Shown piece by piece: positions 16,973-25,685 of a DNA stretch of 64,000 nt. The stretch comes from Streptomyces sp. AV19. GTDB taxonomy: Bacteria; Actinomycetota; Actinomycetes; Streptomycetales; Streptomycetaceae. Under the pieces are notes generated by a model. The model ran no database searches, was not told where the DNA came from, and was given only the letters and a program-made list of their open reading frames with translations. The DNA lies in the NCBI RefSeq assembly GCF_015999245.1, contig NZ_JAEAMR010000020.1, positions 69,156 to 133,155 on the forward strand, read 5' to 3'. The position numbers were made by a program, and so were the translations under genes. Position 1 is the first letter of the stretch. Each line of letters opens with the position of its first letter.

Positions 16973-19900
16973 CTAGAAGTTCACACACCCGTCGATGGTG
17001 TTGGACTCCTTGACCGCCACCTCCCGTCCGCTGTTGTCGTAGGCGGCGACCACGGTCTTGTACCAGCCGACCTTGACCACGGCGAACTGGCAGGACGCGC
17101 GGTGGTCCGGGAAGCTGAACTCGCCGCTCTGTCCGGCGACGGTGTCCCGGCACTCGATCTTGCGTACGCCCCAGTCCCCGCGGACCGGCATGAACCCGGT
17201 GAACCGGAGGTAATCCTTCTGGTACAAGGCGACACAAACCGTGGCGTAGTCACCGCCGTTGGTGAAGCTCCCCGAGCCCTTGACGATGTTGTAGTCCAGC
17301 GTCATGCCGCTCAGGTGGTCGAAGTAGCTGTCGTCCTCGATGACGGTCACCCCGACATCGATGCGGCTGGCAGGCTTGCTCACGCCGCCCTTTCCGTCGT
17401 CGCGCAGGTCTCCACCGCCGGACGAACCGCTGCCGGTCCACGTGCCTCCGCCGGGAGCACCGCCGTCGTCGCGCAGGTCTCCACCGCCGGACGAGCCACT
17501 GCCGGTCCACGTGCCCCCGCCGGACGAGCCGCCGCCGGGCTTGTCCGTCCCACCGCCACCGCCGGTGGCGAACTCGGCGGGGTTACGGAGATGCCACCAC
17601 TGGGCGGGCGACGCCTCGCAGCTCCGGATCGCCAGGTCGCCATCACGGTCGGCCGCCGTCAGACAGCCTCCGCCGGCTGCCGAGATCACCCGGTACCAGC
17701 CTCTCGGCCCTTCCCGGAACCGCCACAGCTGATTGGCGTTGCCGTCCTGCGACTTGATGAGATGCGCACGGTGGGTGTCCGGGTTGTGGTCCATGACCAT
17801 CCCCCCGCCCAGCTTCGTCTCGATCAGCCACTGACCGTCCGGCTTCTCCCAGAACACCCAGCGCTGCGCGTCGTTGGCGTTGACGCCCAGCGCCTTGATC
17901 CGCGTACCACTGGCGGTCGACGCGCTGTCCACATCCGCCACCAGCTCGTTCCTGCCCGACATCAGCACGGCCGACAGCCCGTGCTTCGGGCTGTCACCGC
18001 CGGGAGCCTGGGGGTACCCCCCGTCGGGCACGTTGCCGCCGCCGTCTCCGGAGCCGCCCCCGGTGGGCTTGTCGGGCCCACCACCACCGGTGCCGGCCTC
18101 GGCGGAGTCAGTGAGCTTCCACCACTGGCCGGCCGACTCCTCGCACCTCCGGACCTCCAGGTCCGCACCGCCGTTGACCGCCGTCAGACAGCCTCCGTCG
18201 GCCGCCGAGATCACCCGGTACCAGCCCACCGCGCCCTCGTGCAGCCTCCAGAGCTGATTGGCGTTGCCGTCCTGCGACTTGATGAGATGCGCGCGATGGG
18301 TGTTCGGGTTGTGGTCCACGACCATCCCCCCGCCCAGCTTCGTCTCGATCAGCCACTGACCGTTCGGCTTCTCCCACAGCGCCCAGCGCTGCGCGTCGTG
18401 ACCGTTGCGGCCCAACGCCTTGATCCGCGTACCCGAGTTGGTGGAGGCACTGTCCAGATCCGCCACCAGGCCGTCCTTGCCCGACTGCAGCACCGAGGAC
18501 CGTCCGTGCTTCGGACTGTCCCCGCCGGGGGCCTGGGGCCGCCCCGAACCGGCGTCGGTACCGCCTCCGCCCGTCGGCTTGTCCGTCCCTCCGGTGCCGG
18601 TGCCGGTGTCGGGGACGTCCGGCAGGACGGGGTCCGGGTTGTCGGCGACGTCGGTCAGACGCCACTTCTGACCGCGGTCACCCGCGTCACAGGACCGGAC
18701 CTCCAGATCGTTCTGGGCGCCGGTGGCGGTCAGGCAGCCGTTTCCTGCACTGCTCGTGATCGTGTACCAGCCCGCTCCCGCGTCCCGGAAGCGCCACAAC
18801 TGGTTGGCGTTGCCGCTCATCGCCGGTATGAGGTGGGTGCGATGGGTGTCCGGGTTGTGGTCCATGACCTTGCCGCCGCCGAGCCTCGTCTCGATCAGCC
18901 ACTGGCCGTCGGGCTTCTCCCACAGCACCCATCGCTGCGCGTCGTGACCGTTGCGGCCCAACGCCTTGATCCGCGTACCGCCGGCGTTCGACCCGCCGTC
19001 GACGTCGGAGACGAGGCGGTCCCTGCCGGACTGGAGGACCACCGTGCGATTGTGCTTCGGCCGTTCTCCCCCTTCGCCCAGCGGCGGTTGGTCTCCGCCG
19101 CCCTGTCCACCACCGTCGCCGGCGTCCGGCTTGATGCCCGACAGCTTCCACTTCTGCTGTTCGCTGCCGTCACAGCCGCGCACGGCCAGCGGCCGGCCCG
19201 CGCCGTCGAGGGTCAGGCAGCCCCCGCCGTCGCCGTTGACGAGGGTGGACCAGCCGCCTCCGGCGTCCTTGAACCGCCACAGCTGGTCGGTCCGTTCGGC
19301 CGTCGCGGACCGGAGCACCGTGTGGTGACGCCCGGTGTCATGGGTGACGGCCATCCGTTCCCCGGCCGCGCTCCGGCCGTAGGTCAGCCGGGTCTCGATC
19401 AGCCAGTTGCCGTTGCCACGGTCCCAGAAGACCCATTTCTGCGAGTCGGTGTCGTTCGGCTCGTAGCCCTGGACGGCGGTGTCGCTCGCCGTGTTCCCGC
19501 CGCGTACGTCGGGGACGAGCTTGTTGTCGCGGGCCGATTGGACGTAGACGCCATGCGAGGGGTCGGTCTTACCGCCGCCTCCGGGACCGCCGACGCTCGC
19601 GGGGAATGCGGGAAACGAGGGGAAGTCGGGCAGACGGATGCCGGGGAGAGCCGGGAACGACGGTCCACCGCCTCCTCCGCTGCTGCCACCGGAAGAGCTC
19701 CCTCCCGGCCCGCTTCCTCCCGAGCTGCTGCCGCCGGAGGTGCCGCCGGTGCTGCCACCGGAGGTGCCGCCCGTGGAGCCGCCGGAGGTCGGACCTCCGG
19801 TTCCGGAACCACCGCTCGCGGTCCCGCCGTCGGGGCCGGAGCCGTCCGGTTCCTTGGATCCATCGGGCTCATGGGGCTCATCGGGCTCATCAGGTTCCTC

Positions 19901-21673
19901 AGAACCGTCGTCCCCGTCACCGGAATCCGGTTCGTCCCGGCTGCAGCCGGCCCCGCCTTCCGGCTCCTCCGGCCCCCCGGTGTCCTTGCCGCCGTCGGAT
20001 CCGCCACTCGTCTGACCACCGGTCTCTCCGGTCCCTCCGGAGCCGGAACCACCGGAGGCACCCGAGTCCTTGCCGTCGTCCTCGGCCTCCGGCAGCCGCC
20101 ACTTCTGGCCGTCACTGCCGTCGCAGGGCGTGACCGTCAGCTCGGCGCCCGGGCTCGCCGCCGTCAGGCAACCGCGGTTGGCGGAGCTGACGAGCGTGTA
20201 CCAGGGCCCGCCCGCCACCTCCTTGATCTCCCACTGCTGGTTGGCGTTCCCGTTGAGCTGCCCCGCCTCGTCCTTCGCCACGTGCCACAGGTGGGTGCGG
20301 CGGATGTCCGGGTCGTGGTCGAGGACCATGCCGTCGTCGGGCTGCCGGACCCCGTTCGTCAGCTGGGTCTCGATGAGCCACTTGTTCCCCGGCTTTTCCC
20401 ACAGGACCCACTTCTGGGCAGGAGTTCCGTTGGGCCAGTACGCCTGGATCGGGGTGTCGTTGCGCACGTCCGAGGAGCGCAGGTCGGCGACGAGGTTCCC
20501 GTTCGGCGAGGTGATCGCCGACTGGAGGGCCGTCACCATGCCGTGCCGGGGCCCCTGGCCGCCACCGGCCGGGGGCGCGGCGGCCGTACGCGGCCTGCCG
20601 GCGGACTCGGCGCTCAGCGCGCGGCGCGCCGGTGCGACGGGCGTCCCGGGCTCCGGCGGCGGGCATTTCTTGTCCTCGCGGTCCTTCTTTTTGTCACCAT
20701 CCTTGACCGGACGGAACACCACCGGGTAATGGTCCGACGTCTTGAGCCAGCTCTGGCGGAATCCGGTGTATTTGTCGGCCCCTTGCACATTGCGCGCAAC
20801 CATGAAGTCGTATTGCTTAGTAGGGCGCTTCATGGTGTTACCCACTTTTTTCCACACATGATAGGTGGGCATGTCGGTCTGCACCACCCGCTCCCCGGGA
20901 TCCAGTTCAATGGGGCCGTATTCTTTCCTCTTCCTCTTCTTGCCCTTGGACCCGGCCCCGGATTGCGGCTCGGATTCGGATTCGGATTCGGATTCGGGAT
21001 CGCCCTCCGGAACGAGCACAGAGGGCTCACAGTTGAAGTCGCCCATCACCGCCCAGTGATCGGCGTCCCGGTGTGCCTCGTCGACAGCTACGACGAGATC
21101 TCCCGCATCTCCTTCGACCTTGCCCTTGTCGCACTTACCCGAGTCCGCATGGATGTTGTAGAACCAAGTGCTCCCGATACGGACACCGAAGGCCGGCCTC
21201 GGCGACTCACGGGAGGCACCGGAAGCCCTCAGCGCCAACTCGTCGGCCGGCACCTTGGTGACCATGGCCAGTCGCCGGTTATTGACGCCGGTGGCGAGGA
21301 TGTAGACCTTGCGCTCGAACCCGTCGGCACACCTCCAGGTGAACTGCTTGATTTCATAGTTGTAACGGCCGGCCGGGAGGGCCGTGGTTTTCTCCAGTGT
21401 CAGGTGCTTCGGATCAGGATCGTTGTTCCCGACTTCCTGCAGGGCCAGGACGTCCAGATCCTGAGAGCGGATCAACCTCGGAACATCCTCATTCCAAACC
21501 ACACCCTTGTACTGCGTGTTCCACGTCGCCGCACGGTATTCGTGCACGGCGGCGGACGCGGGCGGCGCCCCGACAGTCACGCCCGTGAGGAGCGCGGCCG
21601 TCAGCGTCCCCGCCACCGGGGCGGCCAGTCGCGCGGCGCGCCGTCTTCGTCTTGCAAACGCTATATAACCCAT
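16973..21673 (-). CDS. Giant secreted CdtB-like DNase-I-fold protein with five ricin-type domains
   Basis: 1566-aa exported protein. Signal peptide 1-41 (PPASA cleavage). Residues ~44-320 are an endonuclease/exonuclease/phosphatase domain closest by motif to CdtB: ATWNTQ (N52), ALQEVG (E80), NIHA (H175), GDFN (D212, N214) and SDHYPV (D314, H315). An insertion has (SE)n and a basic KGKKRKRK cluster at 243-250. Then come five beta-trefoil lectin repeats, each with QKW/QxW endings, LIET and GCLTA motifs, the first two separated by a long Gly/Ser/Glu/Pro linker. A GGGTWTGSGSS linker duplicated at DNA level (about 17397 and 17468) leads to a Cys-containing C-terminal domain (~130 aa) I do not recognise. 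The ATG at 21673 follows GGAAGTG. Monocistronic between two terminators. Phosphatase or sphingomyelinase activity is an alternative to DNase. Confidence 0.88.
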   Translation of the reverse strand: MGYIAFARRRRRAARLAAPVAGTLTAALLTGVTVGAPPASAAVHEYRAATWNTQYKGVVWNEDVPRLIRSQDLDVLALQEVGNNDPDPKHLTLEKTTALPAGRYNYEIKQFTWRCADGFERKVYILATGVNNRRLAMVTKVPADELALRASGASRESPRPAFGVRIGSTWFYNIHADSGKCDKGKVEGDAGDLVVAVDEAHRDADHWAVMGDFNCEPSVLVPEGDPESESESESEPQSGAGSKGKKRKRKEYGPIELDPGERVVQTDMPTYHVWKKVGNTMKRPTKQYDFMVARNVQGADKYTGFRQSWLKTSDHYPVVFRPVKDGDKKKDREDKKCPPPEPGTPVAPARRALSAESAGRPRTAAAPPAGGGQGPRHGMVTALQSAITSPNGNLVADLRSSDVRNDTPIQAYWPNGTPAQKWVLWEKPGNKWLIETQLTNGVRQPDDGMVLDHDPDIRRTHLWHVAKDEAGQLNGNANQQWEIKEVAGGPWYTLVSSANRGCLTAASPGAELTVTPCDGSDGQKWRLPEAEDDGKDSGASGGSGSGGTGETGGQTSGGSDGGKDTGGPEEPEGGAGCSRDEPDSGDGDDGSEEPDEPDEPHEPDGSKEPDGSGPDGGTASGGSGTGGPTSGGSTGGTSGGSTGGTSGGSSSGGSGPGGSSSGGSSGGGGGPSFPALPGIRLPDFPSFPAFPASVGGPGGGGKTDPSHGVYVQSARDNKLVPDVRGGNTASDTAVQGYEPNDTDSQKWVFWDRGNGNWLIETRLTYGRSAAGERMAVTHDTGRHHTVLRSATAERTDQLWRFKDAGGGWSTLVNGDGGGCLTLDGAGRPLAVRGCDGSEQQKWKLSGIKPDAGDGGGQGGGDQPPLGEGGERPKHNRTVVLQSGRDRLVSDVDGGSNAGGTRIKALGRNGHDAQRWVLWEKPDGQWLIETRLGGGKVMDHNPDTHRTHLIPAMSGNANQLWRFRDAGAGWYTITSSAGNGCLTATGAQNDLEVRSCDAGDRGQKWRLTDVADNPDPVLPDVPDTGTGTGGTDKPTGGGGTDAGSGRPQAPGGDSPKHGRSSVLQSGKDGLVADLDSASTNSGTRIKALGRNGHDAQRWALWEKPNGQWLIETKLGGGMVVDHNPNTHRAHLIKSQDGNANQLWRLHEGAVGWYRVISAADGGCLTAVNGGADLEVRRCEESAGQWWKLTDSAEAGTGGGGPDKPTGGGSGDGGGNVPDGGYPQAPGGDSPKHGLSAVLMSGRNELVADVDSASTASGTRIKALGVNANDAQRWVFWEKPDGQWLIETKLGGGMVMDHNPDTHRAHLIKSQDGNANQLWRFREGPRGWYRVISAAGGGCLTAADRDGDLAIRSCEASPAQWWHLRNPAEFATGGGGGTDKPGGGSSGGGTWTGSGSSGGGDLRDDGGAPGGGTWTGSGSSGGGDLRDDGKGGVSKPASRIDVGVTVIEDDSYFDHLSGMTLDYNIVKGSGSFTNGGDYATVCVALYQKDYLRFTGFMPVRGDWGVRKIECRDTVAGQSGEFSFPDHRASCQFAVVKVGWYKTVVAAYDNSGREVAVKESNTIDGCVNF

Positions 21674-21840
21674 CAACACTTCCGGTCCTGGCGATGACGA
21701 TCCCCGCAGCCACCCGGGCACCGCTCGAACCGGTTGAGAACCCGCCCCCACGGCCATCCCGGGGGTACGGGCCGTACGCGATTAAACGATCTTTATCCGG
21801 ATTCGCGCAACCGTTCGCACGACTCCGCCCGCACAACGCA

Positions 21841-21873
21841 CGGTGCCCCGGACCCATGAGGTCCGGGGCACCG
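21841..21873. terminator. Hairpin terminator after tap
   Basis: Perfect 12-bp arms GGTGCCCCGGAC (21842-21853) and GTCCGGGGCACC (21861-21872) with a 7-nt loop, 26 bp past the aminopeptidase stop codon. Confidence 0.85.
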
Positions 21874-21898
21874 CGTCGAACAGGGGTTGTGCGACGGC

Positions 21899-23485
21899 CT
21901 ACTTGGCGGCCTTCGGCTGCGGGACGGCGTGCGGGGCGCACGTGACGTCCTTGGCGTCGACCTTGCCGGAGAGCAGGTAGGCGTCCACGCGATTGTTGAT
22001 GCAGGGGTTGACCAGGCCGGTGACGCCATGCGAGCCGGCGTTCTTCTCGACGATCAGGCGGGAGCCCTTGAAGCGCTTGTGCAGCTCGACAGCGCCCTCG
22101 AAGGGGGTGGCCGCGTCACGGGTGGACTGCACGATCAGGGTCTGGGGCAGGCCCTTGTGGGTCTTGACCTCGAGCGGGGTGCCCTGGGGGCCCTTCCAGG
22201 TGGCGCAGGGGAGGTTCATCCAGGCGTTGGCCCAGGTCATGAAGGGGGCCTTCCGGTGGACGCGGGTGTTGTCCCGGTTCCACTTCGCCCAGCTGGTGGG
22301 CCACTTGGCGTCGGCGCACTCGACGGCGGTGTAGACGGCGTTGCCGTTCTCGGCCTCGACGGCACCGGCCACGTCCGGGCCGGCGGCCTCGACGAGGGCC
22401 TTCTTGTCACCGGCGCGGTACTTCGCCCAGGTCTCGGCGACCGGGACCCAGGAGCGGTCGTAGTACGCGGCGCTCTGGAAGAAGTTGATGAGCTCGGCCG
22501 GGCCGACGAGGCCGCCGATCGGCTTCTTCTTGGCCTCGGCGCGCAGTTTCAGCCACTGGGCGTGCACCTTGGCCTGCGAGTTGCCGAGGTGGTAGACGGA
22601 GTCGTGCTTGGCGACCCAGGTCTCCCAGTCCTTGAAGCGGCCCTCGAAGGCGATGTCCTGGTCCAGGTTGGCCTGGTACCAGACGTTCTCCTGCGCCGGG
22701 TTGACGACGCTGTCCACGACCATGCGGCGGACGTGGTTCGGGAAGAGCGTGCCGTAGACGGCGCCGAGGTAGGTGCCGTAGGAGACGCCCAGGTAGTTGA
22801 GCTTCTTCTCGCCGAGGGCGGCGCGCACCACGTCGACGTCACGGGCGGTGTTCATCGTCGTGAGGTACGGCAGCAGCTTGCCGCTGCGCTTGGCGCAGCC
22901 GTCCGCGTACTTCTTGGCGAGCTTGCGCTGGGCGCGCTTCTCGGCCTCGTTGGCCGGGACCGGGTCGGCCTTGGGGGCCGACACGAACTGCTTGGGATCC
23001 ACGCAGGAGATGGGGGCGGACTTGCCCACGCCGCGCGGGTCGAACCCGACGAAGTCGTACGCCTTGGCGATCTTCGTGTAGAGGGGGTTCTTGGTGGTGA
23101 CCCGGCGCGGGAACGGCAGGCCGGAGCCGCCGGGGCCGCCCGGGTTGTAGACCAGGGAGCCCTGGCGCTCCTTGGCGGTGCCGGTGGAGTGCACCCGGCT
23201 GACGGCGATCTTGATGGTCGGCCCGTTGGGCTTGGCGTAGTCGATCGGGACGATCACCGAGCCGCACTGGATGGGCTTCTCCAGGCCCCAGTCGGCGGGA
23301 CAGTCCCGCCACTTGACGCCCGTCTTCGCCGCCCGCTCGGCGGCGACCTTCACACCCTTGGCCTCGGCCGCGCCACCGGGCACGCGCTCGGTGGCCCCGG
23401 CCGACGGGGCGGCCAGGACGCTCGCGACGAGCGCACCGGTCATCAGGGTGCCGGTCGCCGCACCGAGTATCGCTTTAGGTCTCAC
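21899..23485 (-). CDS. tap: Secreted tripeptidyl aminopeptidase (S33)
   Basis: 528-aa alpha/beta-hydrolase that removes tripeptides from protein N-termini outside the cell. A signal peptide runs to about residue 31 (PSAGA). The nucleophile elbow is GVSYGTYLG, the oxyanion region NPGGPGGSG, and the C-terminal lid and catalytic His region contain GSHGVTG. The GTG start at 23485 follows AGGGGGAT. It lies beside the urease genes, the order I recall in S. coelicolor. A strong terminator follows. Confidence 0.92.
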   Translation of the reverse strand: MRPKAILGAATGTLMTGALVASVLAAPSAGATERVPGGAAEAKGVKVAAERAAKTGVKWRDCPADWGLEKPIQCGSVIVPIDYAKPNGPTIKIAVSRVHSTGTAKERQGSLVYNPGGPGGSGLPFPRRVTTKNPLYTKIAKAYDFVGFDPRGVGKSAPISCVDPKQFVSAPKADPVPANEAEKRAQRKLAKKYADGCAKRSGKLLPYLTTMNTARDVDVVRAALGEKKLNYLGVSYGTYLGAVYGTLFPNHVRRMVVDSVVNPAQENVWYQANLDQDIAFEGRFKDWETWVAKHDSVYHLGNSQAKVHAQWLKLRAEAKKKPIGGLVGPAELINFFQSAAYYDRSWVPVAETWAKYRAGDKKALVEAAGPDVAGAVEAENGNAVYTAVECADAKWPTSWAKWNRDNTRVHRKAPFMTWANAWMNLPCATWKGPQGTPLEVKTHKGLPQTLIVQSTRDAATPFEGAVELHKRFKGSRLIVEKNAGSHGVTGLVNPCINNRVDAYLLSGKVDAKDVTCAPHAVPQPKAAK

Positions 23486-23533
23486 GTGGGAATCCCCCTG
23501 CTGGGAACGCCGCCTCGGTCGGGGCGGCGATGA

Positions 23534-24403
23534 TCACAGAGCTGCTGGGTGGATACTTCCGTCTCTCCTGCTGTCATGGACAGGCTGTGCGAGTACTTCT
23601 TTACTAATCCGTAAGGATGCCGATATGCGCGGACCGTCTTTGTCCTCCTTCGTCCGGCTCACCCGGTTTTCCTCCGCTCGGAGCAGTCTGCGCAGTTCCA
23701 GGGCGTCGGGCGCCACGGCCGTGACGACCGTCGCCGGGCCGGCCAGCGCCAGGACGGCCGCGGTCGGCCCGATCCGCCGGGGCTCCTCCGGAGCTCCGGC
23801 CAAGTCTGGGTCCACGACGAGGAGTTGCCCGACGGCCCGGTGGCCGCCGAGGACGGCGCCGCCGTCCCAGCCCGGCGCCCCCGGTCCGTAGCGCAGCTCC
23901 TGGTCGTAGAGCGGGCGGCCCGCGCGGCACACGGTCAGCCGGGTCGTCAGCCGGCCCGGCCGCTCGCCCGCACGGCCCAGGACCTGCTCCTCGCGCAGCA
24001 CCAGCCGGGCGGTGGGGGCGAGTTCGACCCGCGTCGTCATGCGCAGGTCGCTGCCGCGCGCGGAGATCAGCGGCTCGGGCAACCAGTGGAGGACGGCGCC
24101 CTCGCCGACGGTGATGCGGGTGTCGTACGTGGCCGGCGCGCCCGTCCGGCCGGGCAGTGCGAGGGTGGCGGCGGTGGTGCCGAAGCGCAGCGCGGCGCCG
24201 GCCTCGACCGTCACGGTGAGCGTGAGCCGGTCCCCGCCGAGTGGGGCGCTCATCGCGCCGACGAGCGTCACGCTCGCCTCCGGGCCGCCCCGGGGGCCGG
24301 TCCTGCGCAGGGCGAACGGGCCCTCGCCGGCCAGGACCGGCAGCGCCGTGCCGCCGCGGCCGTCCGGGACGGCGACGACGCGGGCGGCGGCGCGGACGCT
24401 CAC
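23534..24403 (-). CDS. ureD: Urease accessory protein UreD (extended C-terminus)
   Basis: Scaffold for nickel delivery to urease, working with UreF and UreG. Recognised by TLVGAMSAPLGGDRL, WLPEPLISARGSDL, ARLVLREEQVLGR and LYDQELRYG motifs. The GTG at 24403 overlaps the ureG stop (GTGA), showing coupling. Homologues usually end soon after the ELRRLL segment; here ~40 more residues follow (TKEDKDGPRISASLRISKEV region), rich in charge and unlike the family, so the original stop may have been lost or shifted. Confidence 0.88.
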   Translation of the reverse strand: MSVRAAARVVAVPDGRGGTALPVLAGEGPFALRRTGPRGGPEASVTLVGAMSAPLGGDRLTLTVTVEAGAALRFGTTAATLALPGRTGAPATYDTRITVGEGAVLHWLPEPLISARGSDLRMTTRVELAPTARLVLREEQVLGRAGERPGRLTTRLTVCRAGRPLYDQELRYGPGAPGWDGGAVLGGHRAVGQLLVVDPDLAGAPEEPRRIGPTAAVLALAGPATVVTAVAPDALELRRLLRAEENRVSRTKEDKDGPRISASLRISKEVLAQPVHDSRRDGSIHPAAL

Positions 24404-25098
24404 GCCGCCGCCCACTCCGCGAGACGCTCGCGCACCCAGTCGCGCACCGGTGCCACGCCGTCCTCGGCGGCGAGGGACGTGAACGCCACCGGCAGCTCGC
24501 CGCGTTGCGCCTTGGCGTCGCGGGCCATGCCCTCCAGGTCCACGCCGACGTACGGGGCGAGGTCCGTCTTGTTGACCACCAGCAGGTCGGCGGTGGTGAT
24601 GCCCGGGCCGCCCTTGCGCGGAATGTCGTCCCCGCCCGCCACGTCGATGACGAAGATCTGGGCGTCGACCAGCCCCCTGGAGAAGGTGGCGGTCAGGTTG
24701 TCCCCGCCGGACTCGACGAGGACGAGGTCGAGCGGCCCGACACCGTCCTCCAGATCCTCGATCGCCTCGAGGTTGGCGGAGATGTCGTCCCGGATCGCGG
24801 TGTGCGGGCAGGCGCCGGTCTCGACGGCGGTGATCCGCTCCGGCGGCAGAACGGCGTTCCGCAGCAGGAACTCGGCGTCCTCCCGGGTGTAGATGTCGTT
24901 GGTCACGACCGCGATCGACAACTCGTCGCGCAGGGCCCGGCAGAGGGCGGCGACGGTCGCGGTCTTCCCGGATCCGACGGGCCCGCCGAGCCCGATCCGG
25001 AGGGCTCGGCGGATGCCGTCGGGGCGGTGGGGGGAGGTGGGGGTGGTGGTGTAGGTGTGGCGGTGGGGGAAGGGGTTGGTTGAGTGGTCGAGGTGCAT
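24400..25098 (-). CDS. ureG: Urease accessory GTPase UreG
   Basis: Nickel-loading GTPase, 232 aa. P-loop GPVGSGKT at ~40, TNDIYTREDAEFL, the metal-binding GACPHTAIR, the VESGGDNL switch and NKTDLA specificity motif are all intact. A His-rich start (HLDHSTNPFPHRH) may bind nickel. The ATG at 25098 follows AGGAGATACCG. The expected upstream partner ureF is not adjacent but ~30.6 kb away (55749-56438). Confidence 0.95.
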   Translation of the reverse strand: MHLDHSTNPFPHRHTYTTTPTSPHRPDGIRRALRIGLGGPVGSGKTATVAALCRALRDELSIAVVTNDIYTREDAEFLLRNAVLPPERITAVETGACPHTAIRDDISANLEAIEDLEDGVGPLDLVLVESGGDNLTATFSRGLVDAQIFVIDVAGGDDIPRKGGPGITTADLLVVNKTDLAPYVGVDLEGMARDAKAQRGELPVAFTSLAAEDGVAPVRDWVRERLAEWAAA

Positions 25099-25483
25099 CG
25101 GTATCTCCTGGGGGTTGTTGGGTTGCTGTGGGGGTTTGGGTGTGCCCCGGACCCTCCCCCAGAGGGGGCACCCCCACTTTCACCGTTTCTTCCGGGGCTC
25201 CGCCCCGGGGGCCCGGCACCGCGCTGCGCGCTGCGCGCGGTGGGCGGTGGGCGGTGGGCAGTGGGCAGTGGGCAGTGGGCAGTGGGCAGTGGGCAGTGGG
25301 CGGGGCTGGGCCCCTCGGTCTCGTTCCGGGGGGCCTGCCCCCCTGACCCCCGCCCGCGCGGCGAGCGGGGCTCTGCCCCTGCACCCCGCCGGGGGCTGCG
25401 CCCCCTGGACCCCGAAGTTGCGTTCCGGGCGGCAGGGCAAGGGCTTCGCCCCGGCCCCCGCAACGCAGCTGCGCCGCGCACAC
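25099..25483. repeat. Repeat-rich left boundary of the 30-kb segment
   Basis: No gene. From ~25171 to ~25425 the + strand matches, with small indels, the minus strand at ~55550-55740 (shared blocks TTCACCGTTTCTTCCGGGGC, GGGCCCCTCGGTCTCGTTCC and GGCGAGCGGGGCTCTGCCCC). The two copies are therefore an inverted repeat around the inserted segment. A heptamer array lies inside (25240-25302). Confidence 0.75.
25240..25302. repeat. Tandem heptamer array (GTGGGCR)9
   Basis: Nine consecutive copies of GTGGGCG/GTGGGCA. The equivalent place in the inverted copy near 55675 has no array, so it expanded in one copy only. Confidence 0.9.
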
Positions 25484-25538
<55 letters not shown>

Positions 25539-25539
25539 C

Positions 25540-25665
25540 AAGAACGGCACGTACGAGATCGTCCAGGGCCTGGAGATCAACGAGTTCTCCCGCACCCGCA
25601 TCGACGCGACAGTGCAGGAGCTCGCTCAGGAACGCGAAGCGGTCCGCGCGCTCGGCCTCATCTGA
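25540..25665 (+). pseudogene. mdh: 3' fragment of malate dehydrogenase
   Basis: The last 41 codons plus stop match the C-terminus of Streptomyces malate dehydrogenase as I remember it (YEIVQGLEINEFSRTRID, then EREAVRALGLI at the end). Everything 5' of this is missing: the reading frame instead runs into the (CTCCGG)9 tract, read as Pro-Ala repeats. No active-site residue remains, so it cannot be functional. Either a recombination scar or an assembly junction. Confidence 0.85.
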
Positions 25666-25685
25666 TCCGCTCTCCGCAAGCCGCC

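Noticed and set aside
16964..21697. 1577-codon open frame on the plus strand
   Set aside because: Exact shadow of the CdtB-ricin gene, no ribosome-binding site, no domain signal; a common effect of high GC3.
25240..25302. CRISPR-like array
   Set aside because: Pure 7-bp tandem units with no spacers and no cas genes anywhere in the window.
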